Below are positions 7,919 through 14,656 of a stretch of DNA of 21,317 nt, one piece after another. The translations under genes were made by a program, and so were the position numbers. The notes under the pieces were generated by a model. That model saw nothing but the letters and a program-made list of their open reading frames with translations. It was not told the DNA's origin and ran no database searches. How positions within the stretch are numbered: position 1 is the first letter of the stretch; each line of letters begins with the position of its first letter. The DNA comes from Planctomycetaceae bacterium (lineage in GTDB: Bacteria > Planctomycetota > Planctomycetia > Pirellulales > Thermoguttaceae): positions 1-21,317 of the forward strand of contig JAIRYX010000237.1 of assembly GCA_031267635.1 (NCBI GenBank), read 5' to 3'.

Positions 7919-8198
7919 AAATATCCGTGCTGAAAATCTGCGGAAGATAGAGAGTCCTTGCAAGTGCCACTGGAAAGCTCGCGGAAGTGAAAAAACTCCG
8001 AGCAAGTGCCACTGGAAAGCCCGCGGAAGTGAAAAAACTCCGAGCAAGTGTCACTGGAAAGTCTGCGGAAGTGAAAAAACTCCGAACAAGTGTCACTGGA
8101 AAGTCTGCGGAAGAGAAAAAACTCCGAGCAAGTGTCACTGGAAAGTCTGCGGAAGAGAAAAAACTCCGAGCAAGTGCCACTGGAAAGCTCGCGGAAGT
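7919..8198. repeat. 42-bp tandem repeat array (minisatellite)
   Basis: Units begin with CAAGTGyCACTGGAAAG at 7961, 8003, 8045, 8087, 8129 and 8171, exactly 42 bases apart. The sixth is cut after 28 bases, and a degenerate unit precedes at 7919-7960. Each unit also holds CGCGGAAGTGAAAAAACTCC or variants. Since 42 is divisible by three, several frames on both strands stay open through the array. None has a good start or ribosome site, and each would be an exact 14-residue repeat. The array lies between convergent genes, so it is read as a noncoding minisatellite. Confidence 0.85.
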
Positions 8199-8215
8199 CA
8201 GAAAATCGTTTTAAC

Positions 8216-8280
8216 CTGTCGTAGGGGCGACCCTTGCGGTCGTCCTTGACGCCGTGACAACCACAAGGGTTGGTCCTCGT
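8216..8280. repeat. Pair of related hairpins, REP-like element
   Basis: The first hairpin pairs 8225-8232 with 8238-8245 (one G-T pair, 5-base loop). The second pairs CAACC 8258-8262 with GGTTG 8268-8272 (5-base loop). Each has a loop region reading CTTGC or, in reverse complement, CTTGT, so the two hairpins look like inverted variants of one motif (ACCCTTG…GGT). Peptides from such DNA (GDPCGRP, GVKDDRKGRP) are familiar artefacts of dispersed palindromic repeats in many bacterial genomes. Confidence 0.5.
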
Positions 8281-8288
8281 CGGCGAAT

Positions 8289-8327
8289 AAAAATTCCCCA
8301 TCCGTTCAACCTCAAACGAATAGGGAA
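8289..8327 (-). terminator. Intrinsic terminator of the autotransporter gene
   Basis: On the minus strand, the arm 8327-8315 pairs over 13 bases (two G-U pairs) with 8306-8294. The 8-base loop reads TGAGGTTG, and five U follow (8293-8289). It begins 36 bases after the stop codon at 8363. Confidence 0.85.
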
Positions 8328-8362
8328 ATCATCAAGCAGATGTTCTGATGGCTCTCACATCA

Positions 8363-11300
8363 TCAGAATTTTGCCTGAAGTCCGGCAAGGAGAGTGTTAG
8401 AATACGGCGTACCGGCACGGTCGATATAAATATCGCCGTAGTAACTGGCGAAAAGGGAAACGTTTTTATCTTTTGAGATAAAATATTCGCCGCCGATATT
8501 CACCGTAAACAACGAACTGCCGAGTTTGCTGCTGTTCAGTAATGCGGTATTCGCAGATTGATCGCCGGTTGCCGCCGTGATTCTGTCGGAGGCGAGATCA
8601 ATCGAGTAATACAAACCGCTCGTCAAATCCCATCGGTTGCATTGAATTTGCACATCGCTTCCGAATCGTAAATACGCTTGTCTGAGCGTCGCGCCGTCGT
8701 AAATGACTGATGAAGCCGCGATACCGTCTTCGGTCGCGCCGTCGATTTCGTTATGATAGAGATCAACGCCAAAGACAGGGCGAAACGACGTGCAAGGCGT
8801 AACGTAAAACCGCCTTCCGATTTCCAACGTTCCTTCAAAGGTATTGCCGTCGAAAGAAGCGTGATGGAACATGCCGCTGGTCAGGGCTTCGCGGGTACTC
8901 TCGTAGGACTGGCGACCGTAGCCGAACCAGCCGCGAAGATCAATACCGCCGTCGAAAACACGACCGCCGTAGAGACCGAAATAATAGTCGTTTGCTTCGA
9001 TTCGGTCGTTATGCAAGTAGGAACGTTGTCCTTCGTAACCGAACATCACGCCGAGCGTGTTGCTACGGGAATGGAACAAGTCGAGACCGACCTGCAAGCC
9101 GTTGGCGCGAAGTTCAAAATTACTGCCGTTGAATCCGCTTTCGTAGAAACCGCTACGTCCGATGTAATTGCCCCAAAGCGAGTGGTAATTACTGTTCACG
9201 GTCGGCGATTGTCCGCGATAAGCGTTTTGCGACGGGTCGATGAAATAGTTGAATCGGCTTGTGGTGGCTTGCCAAATACTTCGTCCGTTGTGAAGCAAAA
9301 GCGACGTGAAGTAAGTGTCTTGAAATTGCGCTTTCGCCATTCTTCTGGCTTTGATTGTTTTGGTAGCGGTATCGAAATACCATTCCACAAACTGATCGGT
9401 TTGCGGGTCGCCGAAAGCTTTGGCAATATTATCAGCGTCCGCCTCTTTCGTCAATGTTATCGCTGAACTGCCGCTTTTCGCGCTGCCGTAAACCTGAATC
9501 TTGCCGTCGCTGCTACTATCGTATGCGTCAATTGTTGACGGGGTTGTAGCGTTGAATTTCAACGTGCCTTTATTGACAACATTACCTAATGTTGCCGCGT
9601 CTTGAAAGTCAACGGTTTTACCTGCTGCAACAGTGAAATTTTTAGCAACCCTTACATCATAGTTACCACTTTGTTCAACAGTGTTTTGAAAGACCGTATT
9701 GCCTTTTAAATCCACAGCATCGCCGAAAATGACTGCGCCACCGAAAGTCGCTGCGTCGTTAAAAGTCGCTACTTTATCAAAGGTGGCTGCGCCGCCAAAG
9801 GTGGCTGCGCCGCCAAAGGTGGCTGCGCCGCCAAAGGTGGCTGCGCCGGTTACGTGAAATTCTCCCGTGTCGCCGGTTACATTTGTAACACCATTGACTT
9901 TTAAATCTCCGCCAATTTCAAGAAGAGATGAATCGCCAATATTAGACGTTAATTCATCAAAGGTCTGATCTTCATTGATAGTCACCGTTTTACTATCAGC
10001 AACCTTAATAGTTTTCGTTCCCGTCAATATAGAACCGGTTGCCAATGTTGCGTCTGTTTGGAAATCAATGGTTTCAGCGCCGTTGGTGGTGAATGCCGCA
10101 CCGTTGTTGGTAAATGTATTTGTTCCCGTAATCGTCAGCGTGTCGCCGGTTCCGGCAAGTTGAATGCTTGCGGTTGTGCCGGTGATTTTTAACTTCTCTG
10201 TGGTACTTGTATCAAGAATAATGTTACTTGAAGCCGACGCTCCATCCGACCGTATTCCTATTCCTCTACCGTTTGTTTCTCCCGTTGCTTCAATATCATA
10301 TTGAAAAACCGTACCGTCGAAACTATCGGCGACAACACCGTAAGCGCTGCCTTGGTTGTCGTCCGCGCCAGTGGCGGTTGCCTTTATCGCCCCGCCAATG
10401 ACAAGCCCGGTATTCGCCTGACCGTGAATATCAACGCCATAGGCATTTTGTTTGGCGGTTACAGTCACCTCGTCAATTGTCAACGTGCCGCTATTCTCAA
10501 ATAAAGAATTACCTGCTTTATCATCCTCTGAATCGACTTCTCCAATCACAACGCCGTAGATTGATCCGGTACTATCGGCTGCCTTTGTCGTAATACTACC
10601 TGTGGTGATACTACCGCCGGAAATTTTTCCTTTCAGATATAAACCGGAAGAGTCTGCTGTTGTGCTTGTTCCGGTAACGTCAATATTTCCCAATACGATT
10701 GTTCCGCTGGAACTATTTGCGGTAAAGCCGGTCACCGTCCCGCCTTTCACGGTAATATTTCCCAAATGAATGTCAGCAGCGGCAGCAATATCACCCCACT
10801 TTGAAGCTCCGAGATCCTGCTCGCCAAGACTTTTCAAAAAAACAACGCCCGCCGCCGTACCAGTGCCTGCTGTAACACTAATTGCTCCGCTGGCTGTTGT
10901 TGAACCTAACTTTGCAGCATAATCGCTGCTATTCTCATAGAGAAACCCTGCGGCATTTGTTGATGCAGAGCTACTTCCTATAGTAATTGTTTTTTCGTTT
11001 AAATTCTCGGCAGACGTACCGTCATTTCCCTTATCCATAACCCCGATGAGAATATCTTCCTCACTACCTGTCTTATCAAAGGAAACATCGTTACTAGCCC
11101 AGTGCTCAACTGATTTTGACTCATTGATAGTCGGGGACTCTCCCAACGCATAGTTTCCCGCTGCGAGAGGTAAGATGGCTAGTCCCGCAATCGCGATTTT
11201 TGGAATGGCTTGTTTCCACGGAACCCGTTGGAACATCTTTGCTATCGTTTGCAGCAAAAGATGGTTGAATTTTCCCGCGCTGGGTCGCGTTTCCGTTTGG

Positions 11301-11371
11301 GTTGCGGATCTCTTTTGAGTTTCCCTGTTTCGCCGCGCGGCGAAATCGTGTTTGTGTCTCGTTTCTTTCAT
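8363..11371 (-). CDS. Autotransporter-type surface protein with C-terminal beta-barrel
   Basis: A 1002-residue product. The start is ATG 11371, with AAGGA eight bases upstream; 57 further open codons upstream lack such a site. Residues 1-45 form a long basic leader (MKETRHKHDFAARRNRETQK…), and a hydrophobic core (IPKIAIAGLAILPLAAGNYA) at about 55-75 ends in a signal-peptidase-like site, an extended Sec signal. Residues of about 80-710 are a Gly/Thr/Ser/Asn-rich passenger with parallel beta-helix-like turns, including a tandem AATFGG block at about 509-548. Residues of about 715-1002 alternate polar and aromatic residues as in an autotransporter barrel (GLQVGLDLF, DYYFGLYGG, DLRGWFGYGR) and end in …LLAGLQAKF with a terminal Phe, the outer-membrane-protein signature. 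The passenger is probably a secreted or surface-displayed adhesin; no catalytic motif was seen. Confidence 0.88.
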   Translation of the reverse strand: MKETRHKHDFAARRNRETQKRSATQTETRPSAGKFNHLLLQTIAKMFQRVPWKQAIPKIAIAGLAILPLAAGNYALGESPTINESKSVEHWASNDVSFDKTGSEEDILIGVMDKGNDGTSAENLNEKTITIGSSSASTNAAGFLYENSSDYAAKLGSTTASGAISVTAGTGTAAGVVFLKSLGEQDLGASKWGDIAAAADIHLGNITVKGGTVTGFTANSSSGTIVLGNIDVTGTSTTADSSGLYLKGKISGGSITTGSITTKAADSTGSIYGVVIGEVDSEDDKAGNSLFENSGTLTIDEVTVTAKQNAYGVDIHGQANTGLVIGGAIKATATGADDNQGSAYGVVADSFDGTVFQYDIEATGETNGRGIGIRSDGASASSNIILDTSTTEKLKITGTTASIQLAGTGDTLTITGTNTFTNNGAAFTTNGAETIDFQTDATLATGSILTGTKTIKVADSKTVTINEDQTFDELTSNIGDSSLLEIGGDLKVNGVTNVTGDTGEFHVTGAATFGGAATFGGAATFGGAATFDKVATFNDAATFGGAVIFGDAVDLKGNTVFQNTVEQSGNYDVRVAKNFTVAAGKTVDFQDAATLGNVVNKGTLKFNATTPSTIDAYDSSSDGKIQVYGSAKSGSSAITLTKEADADNIAKAFGDPQTDQFVEWYFDTATKTIKARRMAKAQFQDTYFTSLLLHNGRSIWQATTSRFNYFIDPSQNAYRGQSPTVNSNYHSLWGNYIGRSGFYESGFNGSNFELRANGLQVGLDLFHSRSNTLGVMFGYEGQRSYLHNDRIEANDYYFGLYGGRVFDGGIDLRGWFGYGRQSYESTREALTSGMFHHASFDGNTFEGTLEIGRRFYVTPCTSFRPVFGVDLYHNEIDGATEDGIAASSVIYDGATLRQAYLRFGSDVQIQCNRWDLTSGLYYSIDLASDRITAATGDQSANTALLNSSKLGSSLFTVNIGGEYFISKDKNVSLFASYYGDIYIDRAGTPYSNTLLAGLQAKF
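9730..9848 (-). repeat. 18-bp coding tandem repeat (AATFGG) in the passenger
   Basis: Three perfect 18-base units at 9782-9799, 9800-9817 and 9818-9835 are flanked by degenerate units. They encode repeats of Ala-Ala-Thr-Phe-Gly-Gly. Perfect units amid degenerate ones suggest recent slippage or duplication; the count may vary between strains without breaking the frame. Confidence 0.85.
11328..11345. repeat. Perfect 18-base palindrome in the signal-peptide coding region
   Basis: TTTCGCCGCGCGGCGAAA is its own reverse complement and sits 26-43 bases after the A of the autotransporter start codon, encoding part of FAARRN. In mRNA it could fold into a GC-rich hairpin near the translation start. 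Confidence 0.6.
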
Positions 11372-11579
11372 AAAATTCGTCCTTAAGCATTTCTCCTGAT
11401 TCAAGTTTCGTTGATGAAACTTGCGCTCCAATTGTATTGCCGGAATCAACTCCTTCGATTCCAGCCGCCGCCGCTTTTTTTCCGTTTTCCTCCTGAAAAC
11501 AGCAGCATTCGCGGCACGCCGTTTGGCGTTGTTTGGACACATTGTTTTTTGACAGGGGGTGCGAGGTTCAATAAGAGAC

Positions 11580-11611
11580 GTTTTATAAACGTAAAGCGGG
11601 GTTTATAAAAC
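11580..11611 (-). promoter_or_regulatory. 11-bp perfect inverted repeat in the autotransporter leader
   Basis: GTTTTATAAAC (11580-11590) and GTTTATAAAAC (11601-11611) are perfect reverse complements with a 10-base spacer, so their centres are 21 bases apart (two helical turns). Each contains a TATAAA that could serve as a -10 element. A perfect minus-strand TTGACA lies at 11658-11653, but its best-spaced -10 (TATTCC) is poor. The site is a candidate operator or promoter for the autotransporter gene, about 210 bases upstream of its start. Confidence 0.4.
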
Positions 11612-11862
11612 ATAAGGCGACAAAAATGACGGAATAAAAACCACGTCGATCTTGTCAAACAAACGCTTATTAAAATACCTGTAAAAAAACTTATCCAACA
11701 ACACGTTTTGACGTAGTGCAATTTTCGGTATTCTGGAGAATTTGCGTTCAGAGGATTCCTCGCCAATCGCCCGAAATCCAACATTTACGACCTTCAAGAA
11801 AAGGTTACTGGAGTCGAACGAAAACTTTGCGAGAACAAAAATAATGACGCCTATTGATAGGA
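11612..11862. other. Gene-free stretch, perhaps with a short gene remnant
   Basis: No gene with a start was found here. On the plus strand, an open frame without ATG runs from 11717 to a stop at 11856-11858 and includes SNIYDLQEKVTGVERKLCEN, which has a plausible protein-like composition. It ends five bases before the palindromic element, so it may be the 3' remnant of a gene. Open frames on the minus strand overlap it, so this is weak. Confidence 0.25.
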
Positions 11863-12093
11863 GCTACTGAGGTTGTTTTGTTAAGAAAATTAGGTAGAAA
11901 TGAGGTTGGTAACGCATTGCCTGTTTCGTATTAAAAAAGTTTACAATCGACTGAATAGTTACGTACAACTTTATAACAATCTTCAGCGGTAACTATTCAG
12001 TCGGTTTTAAGTATTTTTAATACGACACGAACATCTGTTTGTGTTGGGAACTTCCTTTCCACCTAATTTTCTTAACAAAACAACCTCAGTAGC
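11863..12093. repeat. 231-bp near-palindromic element, MITE-like
   Basis: The outer arms 11863-11900 and 12056-12093 are reverse complements in 37 of 38 positions, starting GCTACTGAGGTTGTTTTGTT. The inner arms CGACTGAATAGTTAC at 11948-11962 and its complement at 11989-12003 are perfect over 15 bases. The intervening DNA (TCGTATTAAAAA…) also pairs in part. No coding capacity. No clear target-site duplication was seen at the ends, and no transposase is present in the window. A half copy follows at 12183-12289. Confidence 0.75.
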
Positions 12094-12112
12094 AAAAAGG
12101 TTTCCCCAAAAC

Positions 12113-12162
12113 CAACCTCATTACCGCATTATTCCTTTTTTAAATGTGTGGTAATGAGGTTG
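12113..12162. repeat. 13-bp hairpin with TGAGGTTG ends
   Basis: CAACCTCATTACC (12113-12125) and GGTAATGAGGTTG (12150-12162) are perfect reverse complements around a 24-base AT-rich loop. It lies between the palindromic element and its half copy, and contributes two of the seven TGAGGTTG octamers of this region. Confidence 0.65.
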
Positions 12163-12182
12163 TCGTTGAGGTGGATTCATTG

Positions 12183-12289
12183 GCTACTGAGGTTGTTTTG
12201 TGAAGAAAATTAGGGGGAAATGAGGTTGAAAATACGAAATCCTTGCATCGAAATTGCGCCGAATTACTTACATTCCACTGAATAGTTAC
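12183..12289 (+). repeat. Half copy of the palindromic element
   Basis: It starts with the same GCTACTGAGGTTGTTTTGT, continues with a close match to the left arm (AAGAAAATTAGG, GAAATGAGGTTG) and ends with a one-mismatch copy of the inner arm (ACTGAATAGTTAC, 12277-12289). The right half is missing. A two-mismatch version of the inner arm occurs again at 12459-12473. Confidence 0.7.
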
Positions 12290-12312
12290 AGTTTCCCTAC
12301 TAAAGGAATTTT

Positions 12313-12354
12313 ATAAATAAGGGCGGCAATAGTATATTTTTCAGTAAAATTGAC
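12313..12354 (+). repeat. Dispersed repeat module (ATAAATAAGGGCGGCAATA)
   Basis: ATAAATAAGGGCGGCAATA at 12313-12331 is followed by TTTTTCAGTAAAATTGAC. The same module is found in reverse complement at 19892-19926 and, diverged, at 6656-6698. Nothing else is recognisable between here and the prolyl oligopeptidase stop at 12490, except the 10-base palindrome GTTGATCAAC at 12453-12462. Confidence 0.65.
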
Positions 12355-12489
12355 TGTAATACAAAGTCCTGCAATTTCACTTGACATTTTTCATAGCAAG
12401 AGAAATTGAGAGACTTCGTAGTAGTTCCCCGTTGCCGTGCGGATGTATGTGGGTTGATCAACTGACTAGTTACTTTGGGTCTTCGCCGC

Positions 12490-14616
12490 TTATCGCAACG
12501 TCATTCCAAGTTCGTACATCAAAAACGCCCAAACATCGGCGGATTCGTCGATGACTTTGCTGACGGGCTTTCCTGCGCCGTGTCCCGCTTTTGTTTCAAT
12601 GCGGATGAGCGAGGGGCGTTTGCCGTCGTTTTTTTCCTGCATGGTCGCTGTAAATTTAAATGAATGCGCCGGCACGACGCGGTCGTCGTGATCGGAAGTC
12701 GTTATCAACAATGCCGGATAATTCACGCCAGACCGGATATTGTGAAGCGGCGAGTACGAAAGAAGATATTGGAACATCTCTTCATTGTCTTCGCTTGTGC
12801 CGTAGTCAGTCGCCCATGCCCATCCAATCGTGAATTTGTGATAGCGAAGCATGTCCATTACGCCAACCGCCGCAACACCCGCGCGGAATAAATCGGGACG
12901 TTGCGTGATCGCCGCGCCAACTAAAAGCCCGCCGTTGGAACCGCCTTGCACGGCGAGTTTCTGCGGCGATGTATATTTTTCGGCAATCAGAAATTCCGCC
13001 GCCGCAATAAAATCATTGAAGACGTTTTTCTTTTGCAATTTTGTTCCCGCCTTGTGCCATGTTTCGCCGTACTCGCCGCCGCCGCGCAGCACCGCGACCG
13101 CGAATATTCCGCCGCTTTGAAGAAACGGCAGACGAATCGCCGAAAACGACGGCGACATGCTGATATTGAAACCGCCGTAGCCGTATAACAATGTCGGATT
13201 CATGCCGTCCTTTTTGAGTCCTTTCTTATAAGTCAGAAAAATCGGAGCTTTGCGTCCGTCGCTGTTAGAATACCAAACTCTTTCGGTTACAAAATCCTCT
13301 TGATTGATATTCAACGCCGACGGAAACAACTCCTTCCGCTCGCCGGTTTCAATATCGCATCGGTAAATCACAGTCGGATAAGTGAACGATGTGAACGCTT
13401 GAAAATATTCCGTTTGGTCTTTTTCGCCGGAAAAACCAGCTACGCCGAGTGTCGGAAGTTCAATCTCACGCAACTGTTTCCCGGTTCGGTCGTAAATGGA
13501 CGCAACATCCGCCGCGTCTTTCAAATAAGTCACAACAAATTTTCCGCCAATACACGTTACGCTATCGAGAAGTGAATCGGTTTCGGAAATCACATCCGTC
13601 CAATGTTCTTCCTGCGGATTTCGCGGATCGACAAGAACGAGCCGCTTGTTCGGAGCGTTGCGGTCGGTCAGCATATAAAACTTACCGTCCAGCACAGTAA
13701 TAATATCTTGTTCCGAATCAAACGTCGGTACAATCGTTTGAAAGCCCGCGTTTCGATTGAGTAAATCTTTGAAGACAAGCGAATTGCCGTAAGTCGATTC
13801 TCCTTCGCTGATAAACAAGAACCGCTCGTCTTTGTCGGTGGACGCTCCTATCGTGCGAAGCGGATGTTCCTTGTCTTCGTGAATCAACGTATCGGCGTTT
13901 TGTTCCGTCCCGATTCTATGGTAGAATATTTTCTGATATTCATTTTTCGCAGTCAAAACTTGCTCTTGCGGCGGCTCGTCGTAACGGCTATAGTAAAACC
14001 CGTCGCGTTCCCAAGCAATACCGGAAAATTTGATCCACTGAAGGCGATCAATCAACGTCTTCCCCGATTCGACTTCCAGCACGAAAATTTCATTCCAATC
14101 GGAACCGCTTCGCGCAATAGAATACGCGAGATATTTTCCATTGCGCGAAACAGCAATATGTTGCAAGCTGACCGTTCCATCGTCGGAAAGTTTATTCGGG
14201 TCAATCAAAATGCGCGGCTTTGCGTCGGGCGTATCAACAATATACAACACCGACTGATTTTGCAAGCCGTCGTTTTTGAAATAAAACATCCGCCCGTTTC
14301 GCACAAACGGCAACGAATGTTTCGGATAATTGATCGTTTGCGTAATCCGTTCCCGCAAAGCGTCGCGAAACGGTATCTTTTCGAGATACGTATGAGTCCA
14401 TTGATTTTCAGCGTTGATCCAGTTTTCGAGTTCCGGCGTTCCGTTGTTTTCCATCCAGCGGTAGGGATCGGCAACGGTCGTACCGAAATAATCGTCTTTC
14501 TGCTCGTTTTTTTGCGGCTTCGGATAATCAAACTCCACAGCGATTGTCTTTTCGTACATGAGCATTCCCGGCAAGAGAAAAAACGTTATCCAGAAAATTG
14601 TTTTGTGAGACGTCAT
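12490..14616 (-). CDS. Secreted prolyl oligopeptidase (peptidase family S9A)
   Basis: A serine peptidase that cleaves short peptides after proline. The 708-residue length matches the family (about 700). Residues 1 to about 27 form a signal peptide (KTIFWITFFLLPGML), pointing to an exported enzyme. The N-terminal segment DYPKPQKNEQKDDYFGTTVADPYRWME is the S9A entry motif. A seven-bladed propeller region follows up to about 430. The C-terminal alpha/beta-hydrolase domain has the nucleophile motif GGSNGG (Ser560), SDHDDRVVP with Asp644 and the substrate-binding Arg646, and KAGHGAG with His679, so the catalytic triad is complete. The start at 14616 has AAAGGA seven bases upstream. It begins 40 bases after the stop of the 1397-residue protein, so the two are probably co-transcribed. 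Likely role: peptide scavenging in the periplasm. Confidence 0.95.
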   Translation of the reverse strand: MTSHKTIFWITFFLLPGMLMYEKTIAVEFDYPKPQKNEQKDDYFGTTVADPYRWMENNGTPELENWINAENQWTHTYLEKIPFRDALRERITQTINYPKHSLPFVRNGRMFYFKNDGLQNQSVLYIVDTPDAKPRILIDPNKLSDDGTVSLQHIAVSRNGKYLAYSIARSGSDWNEIFVLEVESGKTLIDRLQWIKFSGIAWERDGFYYSRYDEPPQEQVLTAKNEYQKIFYHRIGTEQNADTLIHEDKEHPLRTIGASTDKDERFLFISEGESTYGNSLVFKDLLNRNAGFQTIVPTFDSEQDIITVLDGKFYMLTDRNAPNKRLVLVDPRNPQEEHWTDVISETDSLLDSVTCIGGKFVVTYLKDAADVASIYDRTGKQLREIELPTLGVAGFSGEKDQTEYFQAFTSFTYPTVIYRCDIETGERKELFPSALNINQEDFVTERVWYSNSDGRKAPIFLTYKKGLKKDGMNPTLLYGYGGFNISMSPSFSAIRLPFLQSGGIFAVAVLRGGGEYGETWHKAGTKLQKKNVFNDFIAAAEFLIAEKYTSPQKLAVQGGSNGGLLVGAAITQRPDLFRAGVAAVGVMDMLRYHKFTIGWAWATDYGTSEDNEEMFQYLLSYSPLHNIRSGVNYPALLITTSDHDDRVVPAHSFKFTATMQEKNDGKRPSLIRIETKAGHGAGKPVSKVIDESADVWAFLMYELGMTLR

Positions 14617-14656
14617 TAGGGTTTCCTTTGTTCATTTGTTAAGCACGCACGGTTTT

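Noticed and set aside
7919..8198. Possible CRISPR array
   Set aside because: Units are contiguous 42-bp near-copies with no unique spacers, and no cas gene is present.
7872..8249. Long plus-strand frame with CHWK(A/V) repeats, and minus-strand frames such as 7903-8301
   Set aside because: They arise because the 42-bp unit is divisible by three; both strands are equally open and no start site is convincing.
8753..9466. 237-codon plus-strand frame
   Set aside because: Antisense to the autotransporter barrel, whose frame has clear domain features; typical shadow.
13864..14619. 251-codon plus-strand frame
   Set aside because: Antisense to the prolyl oligopeptidase; no independent support.
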